A DNA stretch of 64,000 bases from Suillus spraguei (GCA_016800925.1 JABCPU010000318.1:1-64000), one strand, 5' to 3'; positions 22,125 through 35,037 are shown, counted from the first letter of the stretch. The notes: generated by a model from the sequence alone, not told the origin. Translations and numbers: made by a program.

Positions 22125-22950
22125 TCATGAAATCAAAGCTGGGCTGGAACTACGAGGTGTTTCGGTACCTGCTTGATATGAGTTATAAATAAGTTTGCGA
22201 ACGGCTTGCTCTGATCGATGTCGGCGTGCACGCATAGCGGATGATGCATGTGGGTCGTCGGGGAGCGAAGTGATACAAGCATGTGCGGAAAACCGCATCC
22301 CGAGGCTTTCCAGGTTATCCTTGTTCTTCACCCACCACTTATCCATGTCCTCAGGATAATCTTCCAAGGAGGTGACCACAGCTGCAACTGGTACGCCGCC
22401 CGTCACAGTGGCTGTGGAGCCAACAATGTCAGTGAAGAATTTGTAATCCCTGATCAATGCTCTCTGGGCCCTCGATCCCCTCATGCAATATAAAAGAAGA
22501 TAGACTCCGTCATCTTTGTACAGCTTCTTGTATGACTTTTTCAGGCGCCATTTTGCAAAAAAGCTCCGGAAAAAACCCATTGATTTGAGTGAGGAAACTT
22601 CCCACAGTTTGAATCGGCGATTTCCAAGAGTGACTTCGTGGAAGGTATGCTGCAGTGTGCAGGTTTCTGCGTCTGGCGACGTCTGTGCAACGTCGCGTCC
22701 CATAATCAAGTTGATGATAGCGCTTTTCCCAACCCCAGTCTCCCCAAAAAGTAACACATTCAAAGGATCTCCAAGCGACTTAACCACATGGAAGGTTCAG
22801 TAAACACATAAAAACAATGTACTACTAGATTCTCACCAGCGACGAGACCGTAGAAGGGTGACGTGTTAGAGGACTAGGGGGGACGATTCTACTTGACGAG
22901 AGAAGGGTTCGCAAGGAAGGCCGAGACGACAGTGCGGTTGAAATCCCAGC
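22125..22950 (-). CDS. AIG1/septin-like small GTPase, third copy; likely C-terminal part of the adjacent kinase gene
   Basis: Exons 22950-22837 and 22778-22125, separated by a 58-nt intron. The G domain reads VLLFGETGVGKSAIINLIMG, then TSPDAETCTLQHTFHEVTLG, a degenerate G3 (KLWEVSSLK instead of DTVG), LLLYCMRGSRAQRAL, VVTSLEDYPEDMDKWW and SAHACITSLPDD. This is the same family as the modules at 9757 and 12909, sharing CMRG/CVRAG, WW and HACIT. The 38-residue segment before it is Ser/Pro-rich. There is no ATG that opens this frame: the triplet before VKS is GTG and an upstream TGA closes it. The start must therefore be spliced in from upstream, which points to the kinase gene. The altered G3 may weaken GTP hydrolysis. 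Confidence 0.75.
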
Positions 22951-22975
22951 CTATTTGATAAAGGTTTAGGCTGAA

Positions 22976-24791
22976 TTACTTTGACCACAAGCTGGCAAGC
23001 TCATACCGGCTCCGGGACCAAGGATGTACTTTGATCGCTTTCCTGCTCGCCAACCAGGTCATTCTGTCAGAGTCAGAAATTCCACTCCCACTTGACGAGA
23101 CAAGTCGCAAGCTTACATCTTGTTTCAAAGCCTCTAGTTCCTCCGTTATGAAGTTCATAGCCGTGAAGGCACATGGGCGAATGGATGGATCAATTGACCA
23201 ACACTGCTCGATATGATTCCAGCGGGAATCTGTGATGTCAGACGTCCCCTCAGATACTTCAGGACGCGAGATATCCTCTCCTTGTTGAATTCTTTGAACG
23301 ACTTTGAAATCGTCAATGTCATGCCACGGAACAATCGAAGTCAACAACTGGGATAGATGATGCAATAAATATAGATTTGTGGTCTTGAAACGTTCACACT
23401 TACATGGAACATGACACGACCAAAGGAATACATGTCGTTCTGCATGGTCGGTTTGATATTGGAAGGGGGATCATGTGACCTGAGCAACTCAGGCGCAGCC
23501 CATCTGATCGCACCAGGCCGAAGAGTTGATCCTTCAATTCGGCAATTTTCTAAATATCCACAGAGAACATTTGACAAACCGAAGTCCGTTAGGCAAGCCT
23601 TGTATTCTCCGTCCTTGATATCTACCAAAACATTGGACTGGATTGTTTTATGAGTGCAATTGAATGCGAGGAGGATAAGGATAAGCTCACGCTCGTAACA
23701 TCACCGTGAACAATGGGAAAAGAGTGAACTAAGGACAAATTCATCAGTTGAAAGGAGACGACCGTGAAGGGAGTACAAACGATAGTAGAGCCCAGATGCT
23801 ATGCCGTGAAGCTATTGAATAAGGATAATTTAGTTTAACTGCATTGCAACCAAATAGGTTTAAGTTACCAGCTTCAATTTGGACTTAATGGCTAATGCAG
23901 CACCCTGTTTTGTGATCAGATCGAACAGCGTGCCGCCCGGAAACCACCGGGAGACAAGGGCTGTGGTTGGCCCGAACCCCTCTGTCGTTCCATAAAGTGT
24001 GACGATATTGTCGTGGATGAGGTGTGCCCATATTGCAGTTTCTCGCCGAAACCTCTAACGAATCCACATAAATAGTATTCAGAACAACAAAACATAGACC
24101 CTCACCCGTAAATCCTGCTCTGAAGTGCAATCGGTGTGATGCTTAAAAGCTTTTACTGCAACCTGCAGTGTGAGAATGAACAGGCTGATCAGTAAGGTAA
24201 CGTTAGCACTGCCCGCTGGCCAAACCTTGACAGAGCCCGACGGTCGTCTCCATTCACATCTGTAAACGTTTCCGAATGCACCGCTCGCAACATAGTCGCT
24301 TATTGTCCCGAAGATCTGACCTGTCAGATCTTCTGCCAGTGCTAGACCTTCTCCCCAAGCCAGTGGTATTATGGGACTAAAGATGAGGGAACTGAATCAA
24401 TGAAGACTTGTTTCAGAACGAGAACCCTACTGAGGTGGAGATTCTGAGGCGGGTGCCTAAGTAAAATATATCAGGATCTGCCACGGATTGGGATACCAAT
24501 GGACGATCAAACCTGTGAGCCTTCATCCAAAGGCTGAGTAACGCCCTCATAGATTTTCATGTTCTCCGTGAGCTGCTCTGCGTCCTGTTGATTCGAGGTG
24601 CAGTGGTCATCACAGACAGTGTTGGAATGTGCTGCCGAAATCACCGTTCTGCCCAAGGAGGATGTTTTTGGGCCTGAGAGTGTGACAGTACCGTCGACAG
24701 TTGCCGAGATACGTTGACCCCTTCTACTCTGTGTGACCTTGTGTTTCGAGGTGACATTGTCAGAAGGGGACGGCTGAGGTGGGTTGGGCAT
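22976..24791 (-). CDS. TKL-type protein kinase (Agaricomycete expansion), probably fused to the GTPase
   Basis: It starts at 24791 (MPNPPQPSPSDNVTSKHKV) with a ~90-residue disordered Ser/Thr-rich head. The kinase domain follows in about seven short exons: glycine loop YVASGAFGNVYRCEWRRPSG near 24290-24230, Lys motif VAVKAFKHHTD near 24160, TLYGTTEGFGPTTALVSRWF (hinge) near 24000-23950, a catalytic loop IVHGDVTS then NVLVD (HGD in place of HRD), and DFGLSNVL near 23575. An APE-like segment (AIRWAAPELLRSHDPP) and the late-lobe WNHIEQCWSIDPSIRPCAFT follow near 23220-23160. Read straight, it stops at 22976-22978. A phase-0 donor at 23029 gives a 79-nt intron that leads in frame into the GTPase exon at 22950. 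The catalytic Lys, Asp and DFG are all present, so it should be active. Confidence 0.8.
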
Positions 24792-25436
24792 TTAGAGCGT
24801 TGTCCGTGGATTGGTAAGTCTAAATCATGAGAGTCAAAGGGGCGCTAACGTATGTCACGGTAGCCTGATGTACTTGAAGCTTAGTTTAAGCTCCAAGCTG
24901 CAGCGTGGTTGTTATCATGCATACCCATTGCCCTATGCCCATTGCCCGATGATATTATTGGCATCACTAGTGGCGCCCATAATATTGCAACTCCTCTAGA
25001 AAGTCACTAGCACGACGAACTTTACCTGATATATGTACGTAGCACCAGTGACAATCCAAGCATTTTCAGCGTCAAAGTGCAAGTATAGTGGTTGTGAACG
25101 ATGTCGATCAAGTGAAGACTGAAGTGCCAGTGGCCGTTGGGCAGAGGAGCGAACAACACCACGAGTGAGTGTTTGGCAAACAAAGCAGTGACTATTATGT
25201 AGTAGGCTATACTAATCTTATCGTTGTTGTCTCACGTGCTAAGCGCTCGGTATTGTTGCTATGCTAGAGCACCAGTTCGACTTTCTACTATAACTCAGCT
25301 GGCTGCTCCGGGTTCACGATTTTTTTCGTTTATCTCCTTGTCTTTCATTTCTAACCGCTCTTTATTATCTCCAGATACCAAAGCACCGTCCTGGGTGTAC
25401 CATTACAAGTCAGTCTTTTTTTCCTGAGAGAAAGCC
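24792..25436. promoter_or_regulatory. Divergent intergenic region, kinase and chitin synthase
   Basis: 645 bp between divergent start codons. A pyrimidine-rich stretch (about 25320-25380) lies just upstream of the chitin synthase ATG, a common feature of strong basidiomycete promoters. No other site is claimed. Confidence 0.45.
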
Positions 25437-28400
25437 ATGGCGGCTAGGTTTGCACCACAGCCTACGTTTGCATCTGCTGATGTCCCACTCCCTACAAATC
25501 GTCCACCTCAACCCATGGGGACCACTATACGCCGTGCAAAAACCCTCACTCGCCCGGAGCGAAGTGTCGCACCAGTACCTCTCATTAATCCCCAGTCGTC
25601 CCTCGCTCCTTCTGCGTCAGGTACTATTCAAGCCGGCTCCCGGAGCAGTAGTTTCGACCCATGGCGTTTGTTCGCTCAGATTGTTACTTTCTGGGCTCCA
25701 TCCTTTTTGCTCAGTTCTCTCGGCGGTTTCAAAGACAAGGGCAAGATACAGGCTTGGAGAGAGAAAATCGCGCTCTGTTTTATCATTTCTATCCTATGTC
25801 TCATTGTTGGCTTCATAACCGTCGGCACTCAGAAGGTCTTGTGTCCCGAGACATCTAACATGAACCCCTCGCGGTACTCAACTCTTGGCTCAGTCCCTGG
25901 CACACTTAGCATACTCGGCATTTTATACAATGTCACCCAGGCCAAGAGTCCTACAAGTGTGAACCTGGATCAGCTCACTCTTCAAGAACCAGGACAAGAC
26001 ATCACTCCCTACTTCTATCGCACTGCTAGCCAATATCCTGCATGCCAAGGTCTTGAGTTCCGTGTCGCTTTGGACCAACCATGTATATCCACAACTGACT
26101 GCCCTCTCGGTGCAATCAACGCCTCTTCCACCTTTACGCAACTCGATATCCAGGAGACAGCAGTTCTTCTTGGTTACGACTGGGACCAGGTTGCTGCTCT
26201 TCCAAATTACTTCGTGATCGACGGTGCTGTGCTAAACATGAATCCCTATATAACACAACACCCCAGCCCAGTAGCTTCCGACCCTGTAGATCTTGCAATC
26301 CGCACCATCCTGAACACACAGGCGAGTTTCAGTGGAAAGGATGGTACCCGTTTATTCTACAACCGTGCCGACATCCTTGCAGCAGTTCCATGCCTCTATC
26401 AGCGATATTATGCAGGAAACATCGCCAAGATCACCCCCGGCTGCTTCGTCAGTTCGCTGTTCCTATATGTCGGACTCATCGTCATCCTTGCCCTCGTCCT
26501 CGTTCGCTTTGCGATGGCGTGTGTATTTAACTGGTTCCTGTCCGCGAGGCTTGCAGGTCCCCCGGACAAGTCGCATCTCAATAGGTCGGCTATTAGTCCG
26601 GCGGTGATGCCCGGGGGTGCAAATATCTCAGTTGACAACCACACGGGCACGGCACCATGGGCTGGCCCTCATGGGTCGAAGAAACTTGTCAAAACAATCC
26701 CCACCCGCCTCCCTGCATCTTCCAGCACAACCTTAGTACCGGAAGCCGCACCCGTCATGTCTCTCACGCAAATTGGCACCGAATTGTTCGCCATCTGCCT
26801 CGTAACGTGTTACTCTGAGGGTGAAGACTCTATACGCTCCACGCTGGATTCTATTTCGCGGACGACTTACTCTGATGCACGCAAGCTACTTTTTGTGGTA
26901 GCCGATGGCATGATCACTGGCGCAGGAGAGAAGATGAGCACACCAGATATTTGTGTGGGACTATTAGAGGCAGATCCTCGATTCGGCAATCCCATGCCTA
27001 TGAGTTATCTTGCAATTGGAAGTGGAACGAAACGAGAAAATAGGGCAATGGTCTATGCAGGACACTACAGTACGTCTTCATTTCTTTACGCGAGGGACTG
27101 GTGCTAATAATATCGCCTAGCGGTTGCTGGTCGTCGCACACCCACTGTCATTGTTGTCAAATGCGGAACGGAGGCTGAGGCTACCAGTGGTAAAAAACCT
27201 GGAAACCGCGGCAAACGAGATAGCCAGCTCATTCTCATGAACTTTTTCTCTCGCGTCACATATAATGATCGAATGACCCCCCTAGATTTCGACTTGTTCC
27301 GAAAGATCCATACCCTGATGGGGGTCACTCCTGACTTCTTTGAGGTCTGCTTGATGGTGCGTGTTCATGTACCACTTTACTCTTGTATATTGATGAACCC
27401 ACAGGTTGATGCCGATACCAAAGTATACCCTGATTCACTAAAATACCTCGTCAATTGTATGCACCACGACCAGATGATCATGGGCGTCTGTGGGGAGACT
27501 CGCATAGCTAACAAACGTGATTCCTGGGTCACCGCCATCCAAGTCTTCGAATACTTCATCTCCCACCACTTAGCCAAAGCCTTCGAATCCGTCTTCGGTG
27601 GTGTTTCATGTTTGCCAGGATGTTTCTCCATGTTTCGACTGAAAGCGCGCAAAACGACGGGCGACGACTGGGTCCCTCTTATTGTCAAGCCTGAGATTGT
27701 ACGCGAATACAGTCAGAGCGAGGTCACTACGCTGCACCAACAGAACCTTCTTCTACTTGGAGAAGATCGCTTCCTCACCACTATCCTCCTCCGTACATTC
27801 CCCAATCGCAAGATGATGTTCTTACCCCAAGCCAAATGCCGCACTGTTGTACCCGATACCTTCAAAGTTCTCCTTTCCCAACGTCGTCGATGGATTAACA
27901 GCACAATCCACAATTTGATGGAACTCGTTCTCGTGCGCAATTTATGCGGGACATTCTGTTTTAGCATGCAATTCGTGGTCTTTATGGATTTGCTTGGAAC
28001 GGTCGTACTACCCATTGCCATTATGCTCACGTATACGCTTATTGTGGGCATGATCATGCAACCCCCGACGACTTTCGAAGAAGCGATTCCACTCATGCTG
28101 CTTGTGTCTGTACTGGGTCTTCCCGCTGTGCTGATATTGATAACAACACGGAAGGTCGTATATGTGTTTTGGATGATTGTATACCTTCTGGCACTTCCGG
28201 TGTGGAATTTTGTTCTTCCCGTGTATGCATTCTGGCATTTTGATGACTTCTCATGGGGAGAGACGAGGTATGTATATTTTACTTTGTGCAAGTAGCTACT
28301 GTAGTGTTAACGGATACATTACAGGAAAGTGGAAGGGGAGGCGAAAGGAGAAGGGCATGGCGCTGGCTCTGGCACCTTCGATGGTTCTTCGGTTCCTCTT

Positions 28401-28970
28401 CGCCGGTGGGAAGATTGGGAGCGCTCACGCTTACGCAAACTCAAGCGTGAGGAACGGCGGCGGCGTGACTTTGAACGCATGCATCCAGCAGGGTACATTT
28501 CTGAAAACGATCTGCTCAGCGCACGCAATGACGCTCGTAGTCAATACGGCGATGGATCAGACACGCATTCGGTCGTATCATCCGAGGACGATCACTATGG
28601 CCCGCAGATTGGTGGATACAACGAGAACAATACTCAGTTCCCTGCTCCACCTGTGGGTCTATTCACGCCTGGACATGGGGCGGATGGGAATAAGGTGGTT
28701 GGCGGTGCAGAGTTGGAGGCGATGTTGGAGAGTGGGTTTGATGATGATGAGAGCCCGCAACGGACGCCCACGAGCGCGATGTACGCTGCACGGTATCAGC
28801 TTAGTGATAACCCATCACAGCAGCGTCTGATGTCCTACGCATCATCCGACTCGGGCTCACGAACACCCCCAACACAGCATCAGCCTTACGGTGCACGAAT
28901 AGAGGACCGGAGTCGGATGGGTGAGAAGTATGGCCCGTTGGGCCCGTTAGATCCAGGAGAGAAGTTTTAG
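25437..28970 (+). CDS. Class IV chitin synthase (yeast Chs3 type)
   Basis: Plasma-membrane glycosyltransferase (GT2) that makes chitin from UDP-GlcNAc. Exons 25437-27069, 27121-27356, 27405-28267 and 28325-28970 join to 1,125 codons, the usual class IV length. In order: a disordered N-terminus; TM segments near residues 100-135 ([21 protein letters not shown]) and 340-365; the extracellular-type domain between them; then [19 protein letters not shown] opening the catalytic domain. Catalytic motifs follow: VDADTKV (DxD), [14 protein letters not shown] and [10 protein letters not shown] (QxxRW). Three to four C-terminal TM helices and an acidic-basic tail [16 protein letters not shown] then complete it. 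The SWGxTRKV junction is family-typical. The cytochrome-b5-like region of class V/VI enzymes and a myosin domain are absent. It appears intact. Confidence 0.93.
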
Positions 28971-30187
28971 ATTGGACGCTTGTTTTTGTGAGGACGGTAT
29001 CTCATTCGATGTTTTATGCATACTACACATTATGTTTGTGTGGGTTTTTTATAAGTATCCCACAGGGTGCTCGCTATATCTGGTACAGATACTATAATCA
29101 TTGAACACTGGATGTTAACTGTTTTCTCTACGAATAGACAGGACTATAATATCATGTACATGCCCCCAGTTGTGGAACATTTTTACCAGTTACCGTTAGA
29201 TTATAAGATCACTCGTCGTATGATTCTTGTATTTGAGCGCTGCGATAGCAGATAGAGATTTCTATTTGAGTGATGCAGTGATATATAAAGTACTGTCTCG
29301 TTGCATGGGTCAATTCTAATTGTGATCTAAGCCTGTCTCTAGGACAGTTAGTCATTATCTCCTTGGGAGCCGCGTCACTCTCTACCGTAATGATGAACTA
29401 TGAATGATCATTGCATCAGAACATTCTTTGTTTAGCTTTGAACGCATAACCCCCACCAACTCACGCGGAGCCCATCTGCTTCTCGGCGACCGGGTCAGCC
29501 GAAGATTGCTGGTAACGAGACCATTGAAGAGATTACGTGCCTACAAGCCGCGAGCTGAGAGTATAAAGTGTTGTGGATTGCAAGGTGTTGAAATCGATCA
29601 CTCACGGGGAAGGGTGAACTGTATCTGTGTGTTTGAAGCTGGGTTGTTCGCCAATTATACCACGAAACTTCTGGCACAAGACCTGATGCTGTGTAAGCTA
29701 TAACATCAGATGACGACGCTGCTTACCTTGTTTCGCTTCGAGAAGGCTTCAACTCTATCTTTAACTCTGATTTAACTCTTCATCTCATGCAAGGAGTTAC
29801 GCTGACATCTGCGCGCGATCATTTTCCTCATTCTCATTGACGACTGCGTACGATGCATGAGCATTTGGATTTTTGATAAAGGTCTGGTCCAATGGTGCAG
29901 GGATTAGACGAACGGTTGAGAGGTGTGGATACTAGACCCGCGGATCTAAATTGTCGCTTAGTCATCAGGACCGGTAACAGGATGTTCCGAATCCATACTA
30001 AAGTATCTTGACCCGTACGCCTGCGTCGCAGGGGTGTTCATGATGCAGGATATTATGCAATCGTGGTCAACTTGTCAGTCGACGAGGAGTATGTTTCATA
30101 AAATGGGCACCTAGGTAATAATATCTGCAACTGGTCATATAGCCGGATTATGATATTTATATATGAACTCGGTGCCAAGGTTTATTA
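28971..30187. other. Intergenic, nothing recognised
   Basis: About 1.2 kb with short ORFs only (for example 29404-29703) that show no motif. It holds the chitin synthase 3' flank and ends at the edge of duplicon A. Confidence 0.4.
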
Positions 30188-31047
30188 TCAGGATGAATTT
30201 GATCCTGGGCCTGAACGTTGGAACCCTGGTCTCCATCAAAGCGAATAGTACTAGTGTTGCCGCACAAGGTTCAATATATTTCAATGCTCTTCCGAAACCC
30301 TAGCTACTAGCGGTATTTCATCCCTTCTCCTCACATCGCTATAGTCACTCATGACCTCCGCCCTCGTGGAATGTGTCCTTCCCCGCCTCCTGCCCAATTT
30401 CGTCCCAGCGTCCTTTTAAACCGCCCACAATCACAGCCGAAATCCCTTATTCAGTCTAAAGTAGCCATACATCAACCGTGGGTCACCCAAGTAAGTCATC
30501 CACATCTTTACATGGTGACCAGCTGCTCACTATCATGCACGCCAGCTTGCCCAACTTGCCTCCCAGTACCACCTCAGCGAGTACAACCGTATAAAGTATG
30601 GCCACCGAGGTGCATCATTTCTGCTATCATCCAGTCCATTTTCACTAACCGCCCTTCTAGGCTGTCCCATACCATATGCCCCACTCTCACTGAACGCGCC
30701 AGACACCTTTCGCGACCTGCGCGACCGCCAGGTAACAAATATGAATGCTGCACTGTGGTGGCCATGTCCACAGCCGTCCTGTACTACTACACAAGTCATA
30801 CCCGCTTCCGAACAGCGTAACGCACTTGTTACAGGAAGTGCTTGTCCTTGCCTCGACCCGCTTCTCCAGAAAGAGCTCAACGCAGCCCTCGAGGATACTC
30901 TTTCCTCACCACAAACTATTCCCGAAGACACCTCACATTGTAGCATGCCCGTCAAGACCTCTATCACGCATCCGTTAAAGTTCGTTTTAATCCACTCTTG
31001 AAGAACCATGGCTCATAATTTGTTGCAAATGCAGCATATCCTCCATC

Positions 31048-32518
31048 GTGCCTCCGGAATTATTACCTGCAATCTCATCACATCTTACAGCAAACCCCGA
31101 GCCCTCACCTGTCATCTTCCACATACCCGACTTTTACACTCTCTATCGCATCACAGACTATGCCCAGCACATCCCATCAACGACGAGTACTACCTCTCTA
31201 GCGATATCACGTAAGGCTCACTCGCGCTGGTCAAGTCGAATTCCGTTATTACCCTCAATACCTGCGCATTCTTCTTCTCTAGACCCTATTCCTCATGCCC
31301 CTCCCCTCCCGATACCCCCAGCGTTTATGAATCAACCACCGCAGTCAATAATCGAGGCTCTTCAGGCTGCCATTGACACGCGTTTAACGACGCTCACCAA
31401 ACCTCGTGCTTCCTTTCCTTTCATAGCAAAGTTTTCTCCTCCTACTCTCAAACATAGTACCAAAGGTCGTGTGATACCTGATGATTTGGCAAGCAACCGG
31501 TCTTCACCTCCACAAAGAGAGACTTCTGCTCTGCCGAAGGTCGTGTTTCCTTCCATGCTCGATTTTCTTAATTCCAGTGAACGTGAACAGTGAGTCCATG
31601 TCGTCATTGTTCTTTGTGTCTAATCCTGACGGTATAGACTGGCTTTTTCGGTTGCATCGCAGAATTCCACCAAGACGAGAGCGTCCGGCGCATTGCTCTG
31701 TCCAACATCAAATATTCATGGTACCACACGCTGTTTCAAGCTTGGTAACTTGATGTTGTCCTCGTGTCCAGGAAAGAAGGGTACGTTTTACTCAAGGCAC
31801 GCATGCATTCGCTGACTGGTGTCAAAACGATTGTTAGTGCGCCTTGCAGGTCCGGTCCGAGGGCGCAGTGCCGTTTGTCGAGATCTCGAAACTGATCTAC
31901 AGCGTATAAGTCAAATTGGAGCACGCTGTATTGTCTGGTTAGTTGTCATGTTGCCATGTACTGTGTGTGGTTGACTGTTTGTAGTTGTCTGGATGACGAA
32001 GAGCTCGAGTTTCTTGGAATACAATGGTCAGACTACGTAAGCTGTGCGCACCGGGCAGGAATGGACGTCCTTCGGTAAGTACTCCGTCTGTTGAGTCCTT
32101 CAGCTGCTCACTTTCATTATGCTTGCAGGATACCACTGCCTGAGGGCCTTGCTCCACTATCGCCCCAGTCATTAGATGAGTCTCTAACAAAACTCATCGA
32201 TGGCTACAGCATGCGCGGTGCACATATCCTTGTGCATTGTCGTGGGGGTTTGGGCAGGGCAGGCCTGATAGCGTGTTGTTGGGCTTTGAAAATCGGCTTG
32301 TGCGGGTGGATCAACGTGGACCTGTCACCGAACCCAGCAGAAGGTCCTGATGGCTTGGAGAGCCACGTCAGGAGGATACTCTACAACTCGTCGAGCGCGC
32401 GATCACTGTTGTGCGGAGACGGCGAAGCGTCAAGGCCATCGAGACGCTGGAACAGGTGCGGTTTTTGACGGAGTATGTCGACTTTTTACGGGAAGGGGCG
32501 GGGCGGGGACCGTCGTGA
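31048..32518 (+). pseudogene. Dual-specificity (CDKN3-like) protein phosphatase, probably decayed
   Basis: Exons with the catalytic part: 31850-31937 (GRSAVCRDLETDLQRISQIG), 31985-32074 (LDDEELEFLGIQWSDYVS) and 32129 onward, with IPLPEGLAPLSPQSLDESL and the PTP signature VHCRGGLGRAGLIACCWALK. The Cys and Arg of HCxxGxxR are present, so the fold would be catalytic. The last stretch, RRRRSVKAIETLEQVRFLTE and YVDFLREG ending at 32516-32518, is in a different frame from the signature. The change near 32390 is not explained by a good intron. The N-terminal Pro/Ser-rich frame (31048-31590) also does not join in phase. I read it as a recently frameshifted gene; a gene with unusual introns is the alternative. 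In copy B the catalytic part is deleted. Confidence 0.55.
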
Positions 32519-32894
32519 TTGATGGTTGGTGTATTCATTGATTTTGGGACAATGTCATGTAATTTCGATTTGTTGCTGTAGCCCTTACTACGAGCTGTTG
32601 TCATTCTCAACTGTAGATTTAGTAGGAGCTTCCATGCATTGTAATACCCAGTTGCAATGAAGAGACGTTGCAGGATTCAAGTTCTATTCCTGCTACAAGT
32701 TGAATTGCAGAGTCTGATGTTTAAAACTACGACCGTCTACTATTGCAAAGCAAGAGATGTACACTCAGATTAGCCTTGGTTTTAACTGCGGGAATATTTA
32801 ATCATACACATCTATTTTGTGGACACCGTCGAGTCCACCAGATGCAGGACTGGTCAAGACAACACCTACACAAATCGAGAAATCGGGTACAATA

Positions 32895-34508
32895 TCAAAC
32901 GAGGACCTCCATCCCTCCCCATTCCAACACTCTGAACAAAGCAATATCACAGCCCTTGCAACATCCACTCCGACTACATCCACCCACCAAGAAACGTCTT
33001 TCTCCGCTTGCATTTGGGCGTTAGACCAATTTGCCAGGTGCTCCTTAGAGACACCTCTGAACAGCATGAACACGCGAGTCACGACGTCAGGCTGGGGAGA
33101 AATGCTCAAGGAAGCGGCGCGTTCATATACCGATTGGGGGACAAATCGAAGGGCGATGTATTCGTGCTTGAGGATATATGGTAGCCAGTAGCTAACACGG
33201 CAGTTTCAGTGACGTGTTTATAATCTGACAGCCTGAGGTAGCGCACCTTATGAATGATGTTCTAGCTTCGGTGTGAAGTCCCAAAACCTTGAGTGACTTA
33301 TCGAGGTAGACGGTTGCTGTCTCCACTGGAATGACAATTGAATCCGTATCATCGAGACTACTGGATATAGGATTGAATGTATCCACTGGTTGCTGTTTGG
33401 AAGCTGGTAATGAAAATGCCTGTAAATTTGTCCTGCGGAGAGTTAAAAGAGTGGTTTCTGTATTATAATCAGGGGACTTACTCAGCCTCCCAGAACAAGT
33501 ACGAGACATCTAAACCAGAATCACGTTCAGTCAGACTCCCATCTTGATGGGTACGAACATTCCATTCTAGACGCTGTCCATGGCCTTCCGTGGTAACGAC
33601 AGGATAGAGGGCAGAGAGGGTCCACTCAGGAATGAGGGAGAGCTTGATAGAAACATCGATGTCGGAGGGCGAGTATAGATAAATGACTGGCTTTCTAACA
33701 AGCGAATCGTGACTCTTAGGAAGATCGTCCCCATTCTTGAAGGAGTAACGTGTTCCCACACTCTTCTTGAAGTGGTTACTCAGGTCCTCAGGTTTTACTA
33801 CCCCACCAGGACCTGGACCCGAAAAAAGGATACTGATAATGTCCCCATCCTTGATGTCGTACGATCCGATGCTCCGCTTCCCACGCATTACTACCGCACC
33901 CAGGGGCCCCATACCCCCACCCTTTCCGAATTGAGCTGCCTTGAGAGGAGTGGGACAATGTCCCACTATCTGAGTGGCATCAGCAACGAGTTTGTCCACC
34001 CGCATTTCCCTCGAGATTTTAGTAGGTCGAATCTCGCCAGATGGAAAGACAACATTGACTGTGATTTCGTCACTGTCTCTGCTATGTGTTTCAACTTCAG
34101 TACTGAGAACACTCGTATTGGATATTGCGGTGCGTACCAGCTGTCCTGTTCGTTAACCTGACTTGGCCCCGGTCGATTGTCAGGTGATGAGATGGTACGA
34201 GCATCAAGCGGCAGTGTGACGGGCGCTGTCATTTCCTCACGCCGAGTCACCTCAACGACGCGAAGCAAGTCAATGACGTCGTCCCATATTTCAGCCGTGA
34301 TGTCCGCATAGTGGCCATCGCAAACATCGAGTTGATTTGTCTGCAACGTGATCATATCTTTCGGAATGCTTGGGAAATATTTACGGGCGGAGTCAAGCAT
34401 GAGCTTATGATATCTGTGAGCCATTAAAGATTTAAGAGTTGTTCCACCCACATTATACGACCTTTGCCGTTTAACCATGACACGTTTTTGACCATGTTTC
34501 AGGACCAA
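32895..34508 (-). pseudogene. Ubiquitin-like/KPVIYLYSPSD protein, copy A, frameshifted
   Basis: An Agaricomycete protein family of unknown function, read leftward. Segments: MAHRYHKLMLDSARKYFPSI and ITAEIWDDVIDLLRVVEVTR; a beta-grasp-like stretch VVFPSGEIRPTKISREMRVD and SIGSYDIKDGDIISILF; the hallmark RKPVIYLYSPSDIDVSIKLS, then WNVRTHQDGSLTERDSGLDV and SYLFWEAE; and, after an intron (33478 region), PQPDVVTRVFMLFRGVSKEH. Two single-base losses relative to copy B break it: one near 34085 (TATGTGTTTC against TATGTGGTTTC) and one near 32950, which garbles the end after VVGVDVARA. Copy B is intact at both points but broken elsewhere. Function is unknown. Confidence 0.75.
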
Positions 34509-34716
34509 AATTGAGAGTTTTGTTTTCTTTGATCTCCCCCGTAAGAGATATTTAGTGTGCGAAGTTGGAGGCTTTAAGTTGAGTCAAGTAGAAGGTGACG
34601 ACGCTGTTTATAGCCATGGCACGCTGGCACTCGATCACATATGGTATCTACCACGTCATGCTGCGTTGCTTTGCTGTTGATCTGTGACATATGTAGGCAT
34701 TAGGAAACCGCCGAGA

Positions 34717-35037
34717 CTAAGAATAAGAGAGTTGATATTCATCGATGAGAAGACCAATAGTTGTCCACGCACCCAATAGATAGATGCCATCTTCGGCAGA
34801 AGCAGTGTTAGCACCAAATTGTAAACACATCGACACGAATATCACAATTTCTGGAGTGGCAATGAATCCAGCGTATCGCCAAAAGTTCTTTTTGTCAATT
34901 GATCTGCTCCCATTTTGAAGACCAACAGCACCACGAAATGAAGTGGAAGTCGTCATGGTGGATAAAGCACAGTAAAGGACTATGAACGCGCAGAAACGCA
35001 GCATGACGTGGTCGCAGACGCAATTGACCCAATGCAA
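34717..35037 (-). CDS. Small hypothetical membrane-like protein, copy A
   Basis: 106 codons with hydrophobic stretches (VMLRFCAFIVLYCALS near residues 11-26 and VIFVSMCLQFGA). A related frame lies in copy B at 43691-44026 but diverges after the middle because of indels. I recognise no family. Conservation of the central TSTSFRGAVGLQNGS segment could simply reflect the young duplication, so coding is uncertain. Confidence 0.3.
   Translation of the reverse strand: MHWVNCVCDHVMLRFCAFIVLYCALSTMTTSTSFRGAVGLQNGSRSIDKKNFWRYAGFIATPEIVIFVSMCLQFGANTASAEDGIYLLGAWTTIGLLIDEYQLSYS

Noticed and set aside
30194..30235. Stretch resembling the start of small-subunit rRNA (TTTGATCCTGG ... TGAACGTTGG), also at 40707
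   Set aside because: Similarity covers only some 30 bp and nothing rRNA-like follows. It is shared because of the duplication. Probably chance.
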